Shown piece by piece: positions 55,555-64,000 of a stretch of 64,000 nt of DNA (position 1 is the stretch's first letter; each line of letters opens with the position of its first letter). The translations under genes were made by a program, and so were the position numbers. The notes under the pieces were generated by a model. The model had not been told where the DNA came from, did no database searches, and saw only the letters and a list, made by a program, of their open reading frames with translations. Source of the DNA: Pseudomonadota bacterium. GTDB lineage: Bacteria > Pseudomonadota > Gammaproteobacteria > Xanthomonadales > Ahniellaceae. The DNA lies in assembly GCA_022843465.1 (NCBI GenBank), contig JALHNO010000003.1, positions 246,955-310,954 on the forward strand, written 5' to 3'.

Positions 55555-56916
55555 TTATTGGTATTGCGTGAGTACACCCGCGATGGTGGCGGTCATGAAG
55601 GTTGCCAGGGTGCCACCGAGCACGGCCAGCAGGCCCAGGCGCGCCAGATCGGCACGGCGTTCCGGTGCCAGTCCGCCGATGCCGCCGATCTGGATCGCGA
55701 TCGAGCTGAAGTTGGCAAAGCCACAGAGTGCATAGGTCAGGATCAACTTGGTATGTGCGCTGATCTGGCCGACGCCATCACCGACGGCGACACCGGAGAG
55801 CTGCAGGTAGGCGACGAATTCGTTGACCACGATCTTCTGTCCGATCAGTCCGCCGGCGATCACGCAATCGTCCCAGGGAATGCCGATCAGCCAGGCGATC
55901 GGCGACAGCAGGGTGCCGAGGATGCTGCCGAGATTGATCGCGATCTGTGCATCGGCAGCGCGGTCGGTATTGATCCACGCGGTCAGGCCGGTGACATCCG
56001 CGCCCCAGCCGATGATCGCGTTGAGCAGGGCGATCAGGGCGATGAAGGCAAGCAGCATGGCGCCAATATTCAGCGCGAGCTTGAGGCCGTCGGCAGCGCC
56101 ACCGGCGGCGGCGTCGATGACATTGGCGGTAGTGCGCTCGACTTCGACTTTCACCGTGCCGCGGGTCAGCGGCTCGCCGATTTCCGGACGCAGGATCTTC
56201 GCAATCAGCAGGGTAGCCGGTGCCGCCATGATCGATGCCGCCAGGAAGTGCTTGGCGAACTCCTTCTGAGATTCCAGGTCCGGTCCGCCCAGCATCAGGA
56301 TGTACGTTGCCATCACGCCACCGGCAATATGCGCCATGCCGCCGATCATCATGGTCAGCAGTTCGGACTCGGTCATCCGCGCGATGTAGGGGCGCACGGT
56401 CAGCGGTGCCTCGGTCTGGCCGATGAAGACGCTGGCGCAGACGCTGGTGGTTTCGGCACCGGATACGCGCATCACCTTGGTGATCGCCCAGGCCATCCAT
56501 TTGACGATCCACTGCATCACGCCGAGGTGATACAGCACGCCCATGAAGGCTGCGAAGAAAATTACCGTGGGCAGCACCTGGAACGCGAAGATGAAACTGT
56601 AGCGCTGCCAGGCATTGGGGTCGGTCTCACCGGCGCCGAGCGCCATTGCACCACCGAACGCGCGCTGGTCGATCAAGGCGCCGAAGATCATCCGCGAGCC
56701 TTCATTGGTGAAACTGGCCAGCTTGACGAAGCCTTCGGCCAAGGTCTCGAACACCATGGCGCCGAAGGGCGTCAGCAGGACCAGGGCGGCAAACCCGATC
56801 TGCAACAGGACGCCGGTCCCCACCAGCTTCCAGTCGACCAGACGACGATTGTTCGAAAACGCCAGCGCGATTGCCAACAGGCAGCTGAGACCAAACAGGC
56901 CAAACAGAACAGACAT
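55555..56916 (-). CDS. nupC: Concentrative nucleoside transporter (CNT/NupC family)
   Basis: A 453-residue inner-membrane symporter with about ten helices. Family motifs are [15 protein letters not shown] in the middle and [11 protein letters not shown] plus [18 protein letters not shown] near the end, which line the nucleoside and cation sites. The ATG at 56916 is taken, but a TTG two codons upstream has a better spaced GGGGAGAG and may be the true start. It precedes rbsK, which supports import of ribonucleosides. Confidence 0.93.
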   Translation of the reverse strand: MSVLFGLFGLSCLLAIALAFSNNRRLVDWKLVGTGVLLQIGFAALVLLTPFGAMVFETLAEGFVKLASFTNEGSRMIFGALIDQRAFGGAMALGAGETDPNAWQRYSFIFAFQVLPTVIFFAAFMGVLYHLGVMQWIVKWMAWAITKVMRVSGAETTSVCASVFIGQTEAPLTVRPYIARMTESELLTMMIGGMAHIAGGVMATYILMLGGPDLESQKEFAKHFLAASIMAAPATLLIAKILRPEIGEPLTRGTVKVEVERTTANVIDAAAGGAADGLKLALNIGAMLLAFIALIALLNAIIGWGADVTGLTAWINTDRAADAQIAINLGSILGTLLSPIAWLIGIPWDDCVIAGGLIGQKIVVNEFVAYLQLSGVAVGDGVGQISAHTKLILTYALCGFANFSSIAIQIGGIGGLAPERRADLARLGLLAVLGGTLATFMTATIAGVLTQYQ

Positions 56917-56977
56917 GATCAAGCGAACTCTCCCCGGTATCGATGAGCCATCACTGCCAACGTGGTATCAGGGCAGG

Positions 56978-58120
56978 CTAGCCGGAAGCAGCGGTCGCGG
57001 CAACGGGGGCGAAGGCTTCGGAGTCGCAGCGGTCGCGCTGATCGTCGTCCAGAAAGTGCCTGCGCTGACCGTCTTCGACCGGAGGCACGATGCGCGCTGG
57101 CAGTTGCGCACCCCGTTCGGCTGCCAGCCGCTCCGCCTTCAGTACCTGTGTCGCGTCGGCTCGCGTTCGTGCCTCCGCGATCAGCTCCTCCATCGTGGCC
57201 GGTTTGCCGCGCCAGCCATCCCGTGGTCCGCTGCGCGGAGCCAGTCCGCGACTGTGTGCAAGCAGCAGGTTGGCAAGCTCCTCCACCACATTGGGACCGG
57301 TCGCTTGCGCGATGAGGTCCACAAACATCTCCTCCTCTGCTGGCGCATAGGCGCGAGTCAGGGCCAATAAGGCCTCCGCGTCTCCCGCCAGGGCAGCACG
57401 CTGGGCCATCCCCTCTGCCTCGTGACGATAAATTTCAAGCTCCGGCAACATGGCGAGCGAGTTGCGGATCCGAAAGACGTCGCCCGATGCATACATCGAC
57501 ATTGAACGGAGATGACCGGCGAGTGCGGCTTGACGCCAGTAGCGGATCTGCTCATTGGGGTCGGACGCGGTCACACCAGCGCAGTGCGTGCTGGCGTCAA
57601 GCGCACTTTGATTGAACCGGTCCATCCGTTTGAAATAGTCCCGGGTGTTGGGATCGGTCTGGTCGCCCATGGCCTTCTGCACCTGAGGTCGCTGTGCCTC
57701 CATGCGCTGCGCTACCGATAGCTGTACGCCGACCAATTCGCATCGGCGCAGCTCCGCCGCGATCCGGCACGCCGCACGCGCATCACCGGCATCGGCGCGG
57801 CGACGGAGCTCATCCAGGATTTCGGACAGCGGCACATCGTGCGCGGGCAGGGGCACGCTGGCCGCGGCTGCGATGATGCCGGGCTGTGCACGGGCGGTCC
57901 GGGAAGCCGGGGTCACAGTGGCCGGCGATCCATCCTCAGCCGGCATTTTCTCTTCCGCAGTTCCCGCGGTCACCGAGTCCTCTGCTTCGGTCGGCTGCTG
58001 AAGGTTGCCCGCAGCTTTTGCTTCGGGCATAGCCGGGGCGGAGGGCCAGAGCACGCGCACGGACAAGGCGAGGGCGCTGATCGCGAGCAGGCCAAGAAGT
58101 ACGGTTCGGGTTCGGCTCAT
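56978..58120 (-). CDS. Anchored or exported protein of unknown function
   Basis: A 380-residue protein with an N-terminal hydrophobic segment (residues about 6-25) that may be an uncleaved anchor or a signal peptide. A Pro/Ala/Glu-rich linker (about 28-100) leads to an alpha-helical domain that begins LSEILDELRRRADAGDARAACRIAAELRRC, shown here as DELRRRADAGDARAAC and IAAELRRC, and resembles Sel1/TPR-like repeats (AALAGHLRSMSMYASGD, RAALAGDAEALLALTRAYA). Four Cys could pair in the periplasm. No family recognised with confidence. Confidence 0.6.
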   Translation of the reverse strand: MSRTRTVLLGLLAISALALSVRVLWPSAPAMPEAKAAGNLQQPTEAEDSVTAGTAEEKMPAEDGSPATVTPASRTARAQPGIIAAAASVPLPAHDVPLSEILDELRRRADAGDARAACRIAAELRRCELVGVQLSVAQRMEAQRPQVQKAMGDQTDPNTRDYFKRMDRFNQSALDASTHCAGVTASDPNEQIRYWRQAALAGHLRSMSMYASGDVFRIRNSLAMLPELEIYRHEAEGMAQRAALAGDAEALLALTRAYAPAEEEMFVDLIAQATGPNVVEELANLLLAHSRGLAPRSGPRDGWRGKPATMEELIAEARTRADATQVLKAERLAAERGAQLPARIVPPVEDGQRRHFLDDDQRDRCDSEAFAPVAATAASG

Positions 58121-58302
58121 TCTGGATTCCGGATGGCGGTGGTCATGGCCTGGTCAGCGGACTGATAGCGCGCATTGTCTCGCTGCAACATTCTTCAGGT
58201 ACCGCTCGGCGGGCAGGCCGGATATTGTAGTCGAGGCGTGGCGACTCGATGAACGCGCCGCCCGCATCCAGGCCCTCCGCGGCCCAAGTCAGGAGCAATG
58301 TG

Positions 58303-59283
58303 ATGGAACATGAGATGCAGTATCGCCGGCTGGGTGCCTCCGGGCTGAAGATATCGGCGCTTTCATTCGGCAGCTGGGCCACCTTTGGCGCGGCCGCAGG
58401 GCGCAAGGAGGCGCGCGAACTGTGCGCGCTCGCCCATGATCGCGGCATCAATTTTTTCGACAACGCCGAGACCTATTCCAATGGCGAGTCCGAGCGCATC
58501 ATGGGCGATGTGCTGGGCGATCTGCGCCTGAGTCGCGACAGCTACTGCGTGTCGAGCAAGGTGTTCTTCGGTTCGGTGGAGGCGCCGCGGCCGACCCAGC
58601 ATGGACTTTCGCGCAAGCACATCCACGATGCCTGCGAGCAGGCGCTGCAGCGTCTGCGGGTGGATTATCTCGATCTATTCTTCTGCCATCGGCCCGATCC
58701 GGAGGTGCCGATGCAGGAAATCGTCAGCACGATGGATCGGCTGATACGCCAGGGCAAGGTGCTCTACTGGGGAACCAGCGAGTGGAGTGCCAAGGAAATT
58801 GCCGAGGCGGTGGAGGTCGCCCGCGCGATGCATTTCGAATTGCCGACGATGGAACAGCCGCAGTACAGCCTGCTGCATCGCGCCCGCGTCGAGGTTGAAT
58901 ACGCACCGCTGTATGCCGACATCGGCCTCGGCACCACGATCTGGTCGCCGCTGGCCTCGGGCCTGCTGACCGGCAAATACAACCAGGGCGTGCCGGCCGA
59001 TTCGCGGCTGGCTACCGAGGGCTATCAGTGGCTGCAGAAACTCGTGCTCAGCGACGATAAGAATCGGATCGAAGGCGTGGTCAGGTTGCAGGCGATTGCC
59101 GAGGAACTCGGCTGCACATCGGCGCAGCTGGCGATCGCCTGGTGTCTGCTCAACCCACGCGTATCCAGCGTGATCCTGGGTGCCACCCGGACCAGCCAGT
59201 TGGTAGAAAATCTGGGCGCACTAGGCGTAGTAGAGCGCATCGACGACACCATCAAGGCACGCATCGAAGCCTGCTTCGGATAA
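58303..59283 (+). CDS. Aldo/keto reductase, potassium-channel beta-subunit-like group
   Basis: A 326-residue NADPH-dependent reductase with a TIM-barrel fold. The catalytic Asp and Tyr lie in FFDNAETYSNGESE, the Lys in VSSKVFFG and the His in YLDLFFCHRPDP; VSSVILGATRTSQL near the C-terminus binds the cofactor. The MQYRRLGASGLKIS start and overall length are those of the YghZ/Kv-beta group, which detoxifies aldehydes. AGGAG lies seven bases before the ATG at 58303. No operon partner; it converges on dnaE. Confidence 0.92.
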   Translation: MEHEMQYRRLGASGLKISALSFGSWATFGAAAGRKEARELCALAHDRGINFFDNAETYSNGESERIMGDVLGDLRLSRDSYCVSSKVFFGSVEAPRPTQHGLSRKHIHDACEQALQRLRVDYLDLFFCHRPDPEVPMQEIVSTMDRLIRQGKVLYWGTSEWSAKEIAEAVEVARAMHFELPTMEQPQYSLLHRARVEVEYAPLYADIGLGTTIWSPLASGLLTGKYNQGVPADSRLATEGYQWLQKLVLSDDKNRIEGVVRLQAIAEELGCTSAQLAIAWCLLNPRVSSVILGATRTSQLVENLGALGVVERIDDTIKARIEACFG

Positions 59284-59311
59284 TCGGTGGCGCGACAGAG
59301 TGAGTCGAAGT

Positions 59312-62300
59312 TCAGCTGCTGGTCGCGCGCATCAGGGAAACCTCGACTGCCTCGACACCCGGCAACTGGCCCAGTGACTCGATCAGTTCCGGCACTACCC
59401 GCACCCGCCAGTCGTCGCCGAGCTGCAACTCGGCTTCGACATCGGCGGTGCGCACCAGCATGCGCACCGGCGACATGCCGAAGCGCAGCAACTTCAGATT
59501 ACGGGCGATGTCATCGACCAGCGTTGGCGCCGGCTGATTCAGGCGTAGCCGGATACCGCGACTGAAGCGCTCGAGTGCCTGCGCGATCGACCATACATTG
59601 CGCACGCGAATCTGGAATCCGCCGCTGAATTCGTCCGGGCTGAGCGCGCCGTCGATCACCACGACCTGATCCTTGACCAGCTGCGCGGCGAACTCGGTGA
59701 GTGCCTCACGATAAAGCGCGATCTCGACGCGACCGCTGGCGTCTTCGATCTGGGCGAACGCCATGCTCTCGCCGCGTCGGCGCAGTGCGCTCGGGATCAC
59801 GCCGCCAAGAATGATGGGCAGTTCCTGCCTGCCTCGATTGCGCTCAAGCTGCGACTGACCGTTGCGCCAGGCGTTCTCGATGTCGCCGATGGGGCAGGTC
59901 ACCAACTGGCGCAACCAGTTCTGGTAGGCATCGGCGGGATGACCACTGAGATAGTGGCCCAGGGTATCGCGTTCGCCATTGAGGATCTGGATCAGCGGCC
60001 ACTCGGGCAATCGGGTGATGCGCACCGGCGCCGCTTCGGATCGCGCACCGCCAAAGATGTCGACCTGGCCGGCAGCGCTGTTGCGCATTTGTTGTTCGGC
60101 CGCCTTCATTGCTTCCGGTGCATGGTTCATCAGGGTGGCGCGGGTCTCGCCAAAGCCATCACAGGCGCCGGCCTGGATCAGGGCCTCCAGCACGCGCTTG
60201 TTGAGCTTGCCGGGATCGACACGGGCGCAGACGTCGGCAAGATCACGAAACGCACCGCCGCGATTGCGCTCGTCGACGATCGCCTCGCAGGCGGCCTGGC
60301 CGGCACCCTTGATGGCGCCGAGGCCGTAGAGCACCCGGCCATCGTCGCAGGCTTCGAACTTGTAGCCACTGGAATTGATGTCCGGCCGCAACACCTCGAG
60401 CTTGTGGGCGCGGGCATCGTCGAGAAATCCGACCAGCTTGTCGGTGTTGTCCATGTCCGAGGACAGCACCGCCGCCATGAATTCGGCGGGGTAGTGCGCC
60501 TTCAGCCACGCGGTCTGGTAGGTGAGCAGGGCATAGGCGGCCGAGTGGGATTTGTTGAATCCGTACTCGGCGAATTTCTCCATCAGGTCAAAGATGCCGC
60601 GTGCCTGGCCGGCATCGACACCCTGCGCGGCAGCGCCCTTCTCGAAGATGCTGCGCTGTTCGGCCATTTCCTCGGCCTTCTTCTTGCCCATCGCGCGTCG
60701 CAGCAGATCGGCACCGCCGAGCGTGAATCCGGCCAGTACCTGGGCGATCTGCATCACCTGTTCCTGATAGACGATCACGCCATAGGTCGGCTTGAGGATC
60801 GGTTCCAGCAGGGGGTGCGGATAGCTGACGGCGCTGCGCCCGTGCTTGCGCGCGATGAAGTCATCGACCATGCCCGACTGCAGCGGTCCGGGCCGGAACA
60901 GCGCGACCAGGGCGATGATGTCCTCGAAGGTGTCCGGCTGCAGCTTGCGCACCAGGTCCTTCATGCCGCGCGACTCGAGCTGAAACACCGCCGTTGTCAT
61001 ATGCGTCTTCAGCAGCGCAAAGGTCGGTTCGTCGAACATCGACAGGGTGGTGATGTCGATTGGCGCCTCACCCTTGCCGGCGCGACGTGCATTGATCGCC
61101 TTGACCGCCCAGTCGATGATGGTGAGCGTGCGCAGGCCGAGAAAATCGAACTTCACCAGACCAGCGGCTTCGACATCGTCCTTGTCGAACTGGGTGACGA
61201 CGCCTTCGCCTTCGTCGATGCAATAGAGCGGCGAGAAGTCGGTCAGATCCGAAGGCGAGATCACCACGCCGCCGGCGTGCTTGCCAGCATTGCGGGTCAG
61301 GTCTTCGAGCTTCTGCGCCAACTCCATCAAGGTGGCGACCTCTTCTTCCGCCTCGATCCGCTGTTGCAGTTCCGGGGTTTCCGCGATCGCCTTTTCGAGC
61401 GTGATGCCCAGCGTCATCGGAATCAGCTTGGCGATGCTGTCGACATGGCCGTAGCTCATGCCGAGTACGCGGCCGGTATCGCGCACCACCGCCTTGGCCG
61501 CCATCGTGCCGTAGGTGATGATCTGGCTGACCCGGTCACGGCCGTACTTGTCGGCCACGTAGTCGATCACGCGGTCGCGACCTTCCATGCAGAAGTCGAT
61601 ATCGAAGTCCGGCATCGATACGCGCTCGGGATTCAGGAAGCGCTCGAACAGCAGGTCATAGGGCAGGGGATCGAGATCGGTGATGCCGAGCGCATAGGCC
61701 ACCAGCGAACCGGCACCCGAGCCGCGGCCCGGCCCGACCGGAATGCCATTGCGCTTGGCCCAGTTGATGAAGTCGGCAACGATCAGGAAGTAGCCGGGGA
61801 ATCCCATCTTGTTGATCACGTCCAGCTCGCTGCCGAGCCGTTCGTGATAATCGGCCTCGGTGTAACCGGGTCCGGGACCATGGTGCTGCAGTCGATCCAC
61901 AAGCCCGCGCTCGGCATCGCTGCGGATGAAACTCTCCAGCGTATGTTCGCTGGGAACCGGAAACGCCGGCAGATAATATTTGCCGAAGCTCAGTTCGACA
62001 TTGCAGCGCTTCGCCAGTTCGGTGGCATTTTCCAGCGTGCCCGGCAGGTCGGTGAACAACTCGGCCATTTCGGCCGACGATTTCAGATACTGCTCGGGTG
62101 TGTATTCGCGCGGACGCTTGGGGTCGTTGAGCACGCGACCGGTGGAGATGCAGACCCTTGCCTCGTGTGCCTCGAAGTCCTCGCGGCCGAGAAAGCGCAC
62201 GTTGTTGCTGGCGACCACCGGCAGTTGCAGGCGATCGGCGAGATGCAGACTGCGCTGCAGTACGGACTCCTCGTCGGCCTGGCCCAGGCGCAGCACTTCC

Positions 62301-62782
62301 AGATAGACGCGATCATCGAAGGCCAGCTGCCACTCGCGCAGACAGCGTTCGGCCTTGCCATCCTCGGGACAGCGCGCCACATCGGAGTGCGGGCCGAGCA
62401 GGACGAACAGATCGGCATTCTGTCGCAGCAGTTCCGCCCGCGGCACACTGACCCGCGCGGTTCGACTGCGTCTGCGGTAGGCATCCGACAGCAGGCGGGA
62501 GAGGCGCAGATAGCCGTCGCGATTGCGGCAGAGCACGGTTGCGCGGAATTCCTCCTCGTTGCCGCTGCTGATCCAGAGATCGCAGCCGACGATCGGCTTG
62601 ATGCCCGATTTCTCCGCCTCACGGTAGAACTTGACCAGGGCAAACAGGTTGTTGTCGTCGGTCATCGCGACGGCCGGCAGTCCCTGCTTGCGGCAGGCGG
62701 CCATCAGCTCGGCAATGCGGATCGTCGAGTCACTCAGCGAGTACTCGGTATGCAGATGCAGGTGGCTGAACTGCTGGCTCAT
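59312..62782 (-). CDS. dnaE: DNA polymerase III alpha subunit
   Basis: A 1156-residue replicative polymerase, the usual DnaE1 length. The PHP domain starts HLHLHTEYSLSD. The catalytic palm has GPGRGSGAGSLVAYALGI and MPDFDIDFCMEGRDRVIDY with the metal-binding Asp pair. The fingers, the FNKSHSAAYALLTYQTAWLK region, the OB fold (LGGVIPSALRRRGESMAF) and the tau-binding C-terminus follow. The ATG at 62782 gives the conserved N-terminus, although its ribosome site is weak. A 1036-codon open frame on the other strand is a shadow. Confidence 0.97.
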   Translation of the reverse strand: MSQQFSHLHLHTEYSLSDSTIRIAELMAACRKQGLPAVAMTDDNNLFALVKFYREAEKSGIKPIVGCDLWISSGNEEEFRATVLCRNRDGYLRLSRLLSDAYRRRSRTARVSVPRAELLRQNADLFVLLGPHSDVARCPEDGKAERCLREWQLAFDDRVYLEVLRLGQADEESVLQRSLHLADRLQLPVVASNNVRFLGREDFEAHEARVCISTGRVLNDPKRPREYTPEQYLKSSAEMAELFTDLPGTLENATELAKRCNVELSFGKYYLPAFPVPSEHTLESFIRSDAERGLVDRLQHHGPGPGYTEADYHERLGSELDVINKMGFPGYFLIVADFINWAKRNGIPVGPGRGSGAGSLVAYALGITDLDPLPYDLLFERFLNPERVSMPDFDIDFCMEGRDRVIDYVADKYGRDRVSQIITYGTMAAKAVVRDTGRVLGMSYGHVDSIAKLIPMTLGITLEKAIAETPELQQRIEAEEEVATLMELAQKLEDLTRNAGKHAGGVVISPSDLTDFSPLYCIDEGEGVVTQFDKDDVEAAGLVKFDFLGLRTLTIIDWAVKAINARRAGKGEAPIDITTLSMFDEPTFALLKTHMTTAVFQLESRGMKDLVRKLQPDTFEDIIALVALFRPGPLQSGMVDDFIARKHGRSAVSYPHPLLEPILKPTYGVIVYQEQVMQIAQVLAGFTLGGADLLRRAMGKKKAEEMAEQRSIFEKGAAAQGVDAGQARGIFDLMEKFAEYGFNKSHSAAYALLTYQTAWLKAHYPAEFMAAVLSSDMDNTDKLVGFLDDARAHKLEVLRPDINSSGYKFEACDDGRVLYGLGAIKGAGQAACEAIVDERNRGGAFRDLADVCARVDPGKLNKRVLEALIQAGACDGFGETRATLMNHAPEAMKAAEQQMRNSAAGQVDIFGGARSEAAPVRITRLPEWPLIQILNGERDTLGHYLSGHPADAYQNWLRQLVTCPIGDIENAWRNGQSQLERNRGRQELPIILGGVIPSALRRRGESMAFAQIEDASGRVEIALYREALTEFAAQLVKDQVVVIDGALSPDEFSGGFQIRVRNVWSIAQALERFSRGIRLRLNQPAPTLVDDIARNLKLLRFGMSPVRMLVRTADVEAELQLGDDWRVRVVPELIESLGQLPGVEAVEVSLMRATSS

Positions 62783-62839
62783 GAATTGGACAATCTGCGT
62801 GGTGATGCGGCGCGCGGGAAGATCGGTTCTGGCGAGCGA

Positions 62840-62866
62840 GGCGCCAGCGCACTGCGCGCTGGCGCC
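62840..62866 (-). terminator. Hairpin after the prolyl oligopeptidase gene, possible terminator
   Basis: A perfect 11-bp GC-rich stem GGCGCCAGCGC/GCGCTGGCGCC with loop ACTGC lies 20 bases after the peptidase stop and before dnaE. No T-run follows on the minus strand, so its strength is uncertain. Confidence 0.5.
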
Positions 62867-62885
62867 CGATGGGCAGGCCCTTGCC

Positions 62886-64000
62886 TCAGTTCATCTTCAG
62901 CGATTTTTTCAGGAAGGCATAGACGTCGGCGACTTCTTCGATCTGCTTGTCGGTGGGCTTGCCGGCACCATGTCCGGCGCGTGTCTCGACCCGGATCAGG
63001 ATCGGATTGCCGTCCGGATAAGCGGCCTGCAGGGCCGCCGCGAATTTGAAACTGTGGGCCGGATAGACGCGATCATCGCGATCGGCGGTGGTGATCAGGG
63101 TTGCTGGGTAGCTGACGCCGGATTTGATGTTGTGCAGCGGCGAGTAGGCATGCAGGGCCTTGAATTCATCGGCATCCAGCACGCTGCCATAGTCCGATTC
63201 CCAGGCCCAGCCGATGGTGAAGTCGCGGAAGCGCAGCATGTCGAGCACGCCCACTGCAGGCAGCGCGGCGCCAAACAGTTCCGGCCGCTGCAGCATGGTG
63301 GCGGCGACCAGCAAGCCGCCATTGGACCGGCCGGAGATCGCGAGCCGGGCGGGCTGCGTGTACTTCTCGGCAATCAGATACTCGGCGGCCGCAGCAAAAT
63401 CGTCGAATACGTTCTGCTTGTTCTGCTTCATGCCGCCCTCGTGCCAGGGGCTGCCATATTCGCTGCCGCCCCGCAGATTCGCCACCGCGTAGATGCCGCC
63501 CAGTTCCATCCAGGCAATCGTCGCCGGGCTGAAGCGTGGCGTGACCGCAATATTGAATCCGCCATAGCCATAGAGGATCGTGGGATTGCTGCCGTCGCGG
63601 GCCAGTCCCTTGCGCGCACTGATCATCATCGGCACCCGGGTGCCGTCCTTGCTGTTGTAGAAGACCTGGCTGGTCTCGAACTGGCTGCTGTCGAACTTCA
63701 CATCAGGCGCGCGGAACACGCTCGTACTGCCGGTGCTGGCGTCATAGTGGTAGACGGTTTCCGGCAGGGTGTAACTGGAAAAGCTGAAGAAGGTTTCCTT
63801 GTCATCTGCACTTCCGCCGAAACCGTCGGCCGCGCCCAGTCCCGGCAGGGCGATTTCGCGCACAAGGCTGCCGTCGAGCCCGAAGACCTTTACTTCGGAT
63901 CGGGCATCGCGCAGGTAATGGGCGATCAGCTGATGATTGACCAGGCTCACCCGCGACAGCATCGCGTCCGCTGCGGGCAGCACTGTTTTCCAGTTCGAGC
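62886..64000 (-). CDS. Prolyl oligopeptidase family S9A, 5' end beyond the window
   Basis: The C-terminal 371 residues or so of a serine peptidase; the frame stays open to the window edge, where the WKTVLP-like propeller segment is read. The visible part includes the end of the propeller, the S9 linker (YNSKDGTRVPMMISARKG, ILYGYGGFNIAVTPRFSP) and the catalytic alpha/beta-hydrolase domain: Ser in ISGRSNGGLLVA, Asp in TADRDDRVYPAHSFK and His in RAGHGAGKPTDKQIEE. It cleaves after proline in short peptides. Cell location cannot be judged without the N-terminus. Confidence 0.93.
   Translation of the reverse strand, partial: SNWKTVLPAADAMLSRVSLVNHQLIAHYLRDARSEVKVFGLDGSLVREIALPGLGAADGFGGSADDKETFFSFSSYTLPETVYHYDASTGSTSVFRAPDVKFDSSQFETSQVFYNSKDGTRVPMMISARKGLARDGSNPTILYGYGGFNIAVTPRFSPATIAWMELGGIYAVANLRGGSEYGSPWHEGGMKQNKQNVFDDFAAAAEYLIAEKYTQPARLAISGRSNGGLLVAATMLQRPELFGAALPAVGVLDMLRFRDFTIGWAWESDYGSVLDADEFKALHAYSPLHNIKSGVSYPATLITTADRDDRVYPAHSFKFAAALQAAYPDGNPILIRVETRAGHGAGKPTDKQIEEVADVYAFLKKSLKMN

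Noticed and set aside
59939-63049. 1036-codon open frame opposite dnaE
   Set aside because: It is the antisense shadow of a clearly identified dnaE; its translation has no recognisable domain.

Overview
The window (about 64 kb, GC-rich, densely packed) looks like ordinary chromosome of a gammaproteobacterium of the Xanthomonadales/Lysobacterales, probably Rhodanobacteraceae-like. This rests on the gene order pabB-pabC-mltG-tmk-holB-pilZ, a pncC-recA-recX block with a LexA-like palindrome, a pectin locus built on a TonB-dependent receptor and a LacI regulator, a winged-helix/TolB transmembrane regulator, and two kinds of REP-like repeats. No phage, plasmid, insertion sequence or CRISPR array was seen.

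Layout. 1-2 kb: end of an ABC exporter (ATPase plus NatB-like permease). 2-3.5 kb: a dihydropyrimidinase/hydantoinase. 3.6-9 kb: the folate/cell wall/replication operon pabB-pabC-mltG-tmk-holB, then pilZ. 9-16.5 kb: small accessory genes, including two paralogous divergent glycosyltransferases on either side of a small secreted protein with a degenerate IPTL-CTERM-like sorting signal, a GIY-YIG protein and several small secreted proteins. 16.5-19.1 kb: mutS.

19.3-33 kb: a pectin/uronate utilisation locus. It holds kduD, kduI, a LacI regulator, a TRAP transporter (dctM, dctQ, dctP), a 2-keto-4-pentenoate hydratase-like protein, a PL1 pectate lyase, a CE8 pectin methylesterase, a TonB-dependent receptor and kdgK. 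A shared 10-bp core (ACCGGTGTCA) lies 62-66 bp before kduI, the pectate lyase and the receptor, with a second copy at the receptor. It is the likely operator of the LacI protein. In outline, pectin is demethylated and cut outside, oligomers enter through the receptor, a smaller acid crosses by TRAP, and KduI, KduD and KdgK carry it to KDPG. No oligogalacturonide lyase and no KDPG aldolase are in the window.

33-41 kb: a Cys-rich lipoprotein, a methyltransferase, a secreted beta-propeller protein, a ToxR-type DNA-binding/TolB-propeller membrane protein and a large Ser/Thr kinase. 41-43.5 kb: pncC, recA, recX. 43.5-50 kb: DUF4190 protein, ALDH7 dehydrogenase, tRNA-Arg(CCU), trhO, a REP cluster, metX, trmB, metK. 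50-64 kb: a large secreted FG-GAP-like protein, dusB, a 117-bp tandem BIME-like array, rbsK-nupC, an uncharacterised anchored protein, an aldo/keto reductase, dnaE and the 3' part of a prolyl oligopeptidase.

The most unusual items are the perfectly periodic 117-bp repeat array squeezed between rbsK and dusB, the REP doublet plus second repeat family between trhO and metX, the glycosyltransferase/sorting-signal cluster, the predicted LacI operator set, and a shared C-terminal F-x-x-G-F-E ending in two otherwise unrelated secreted proteins.
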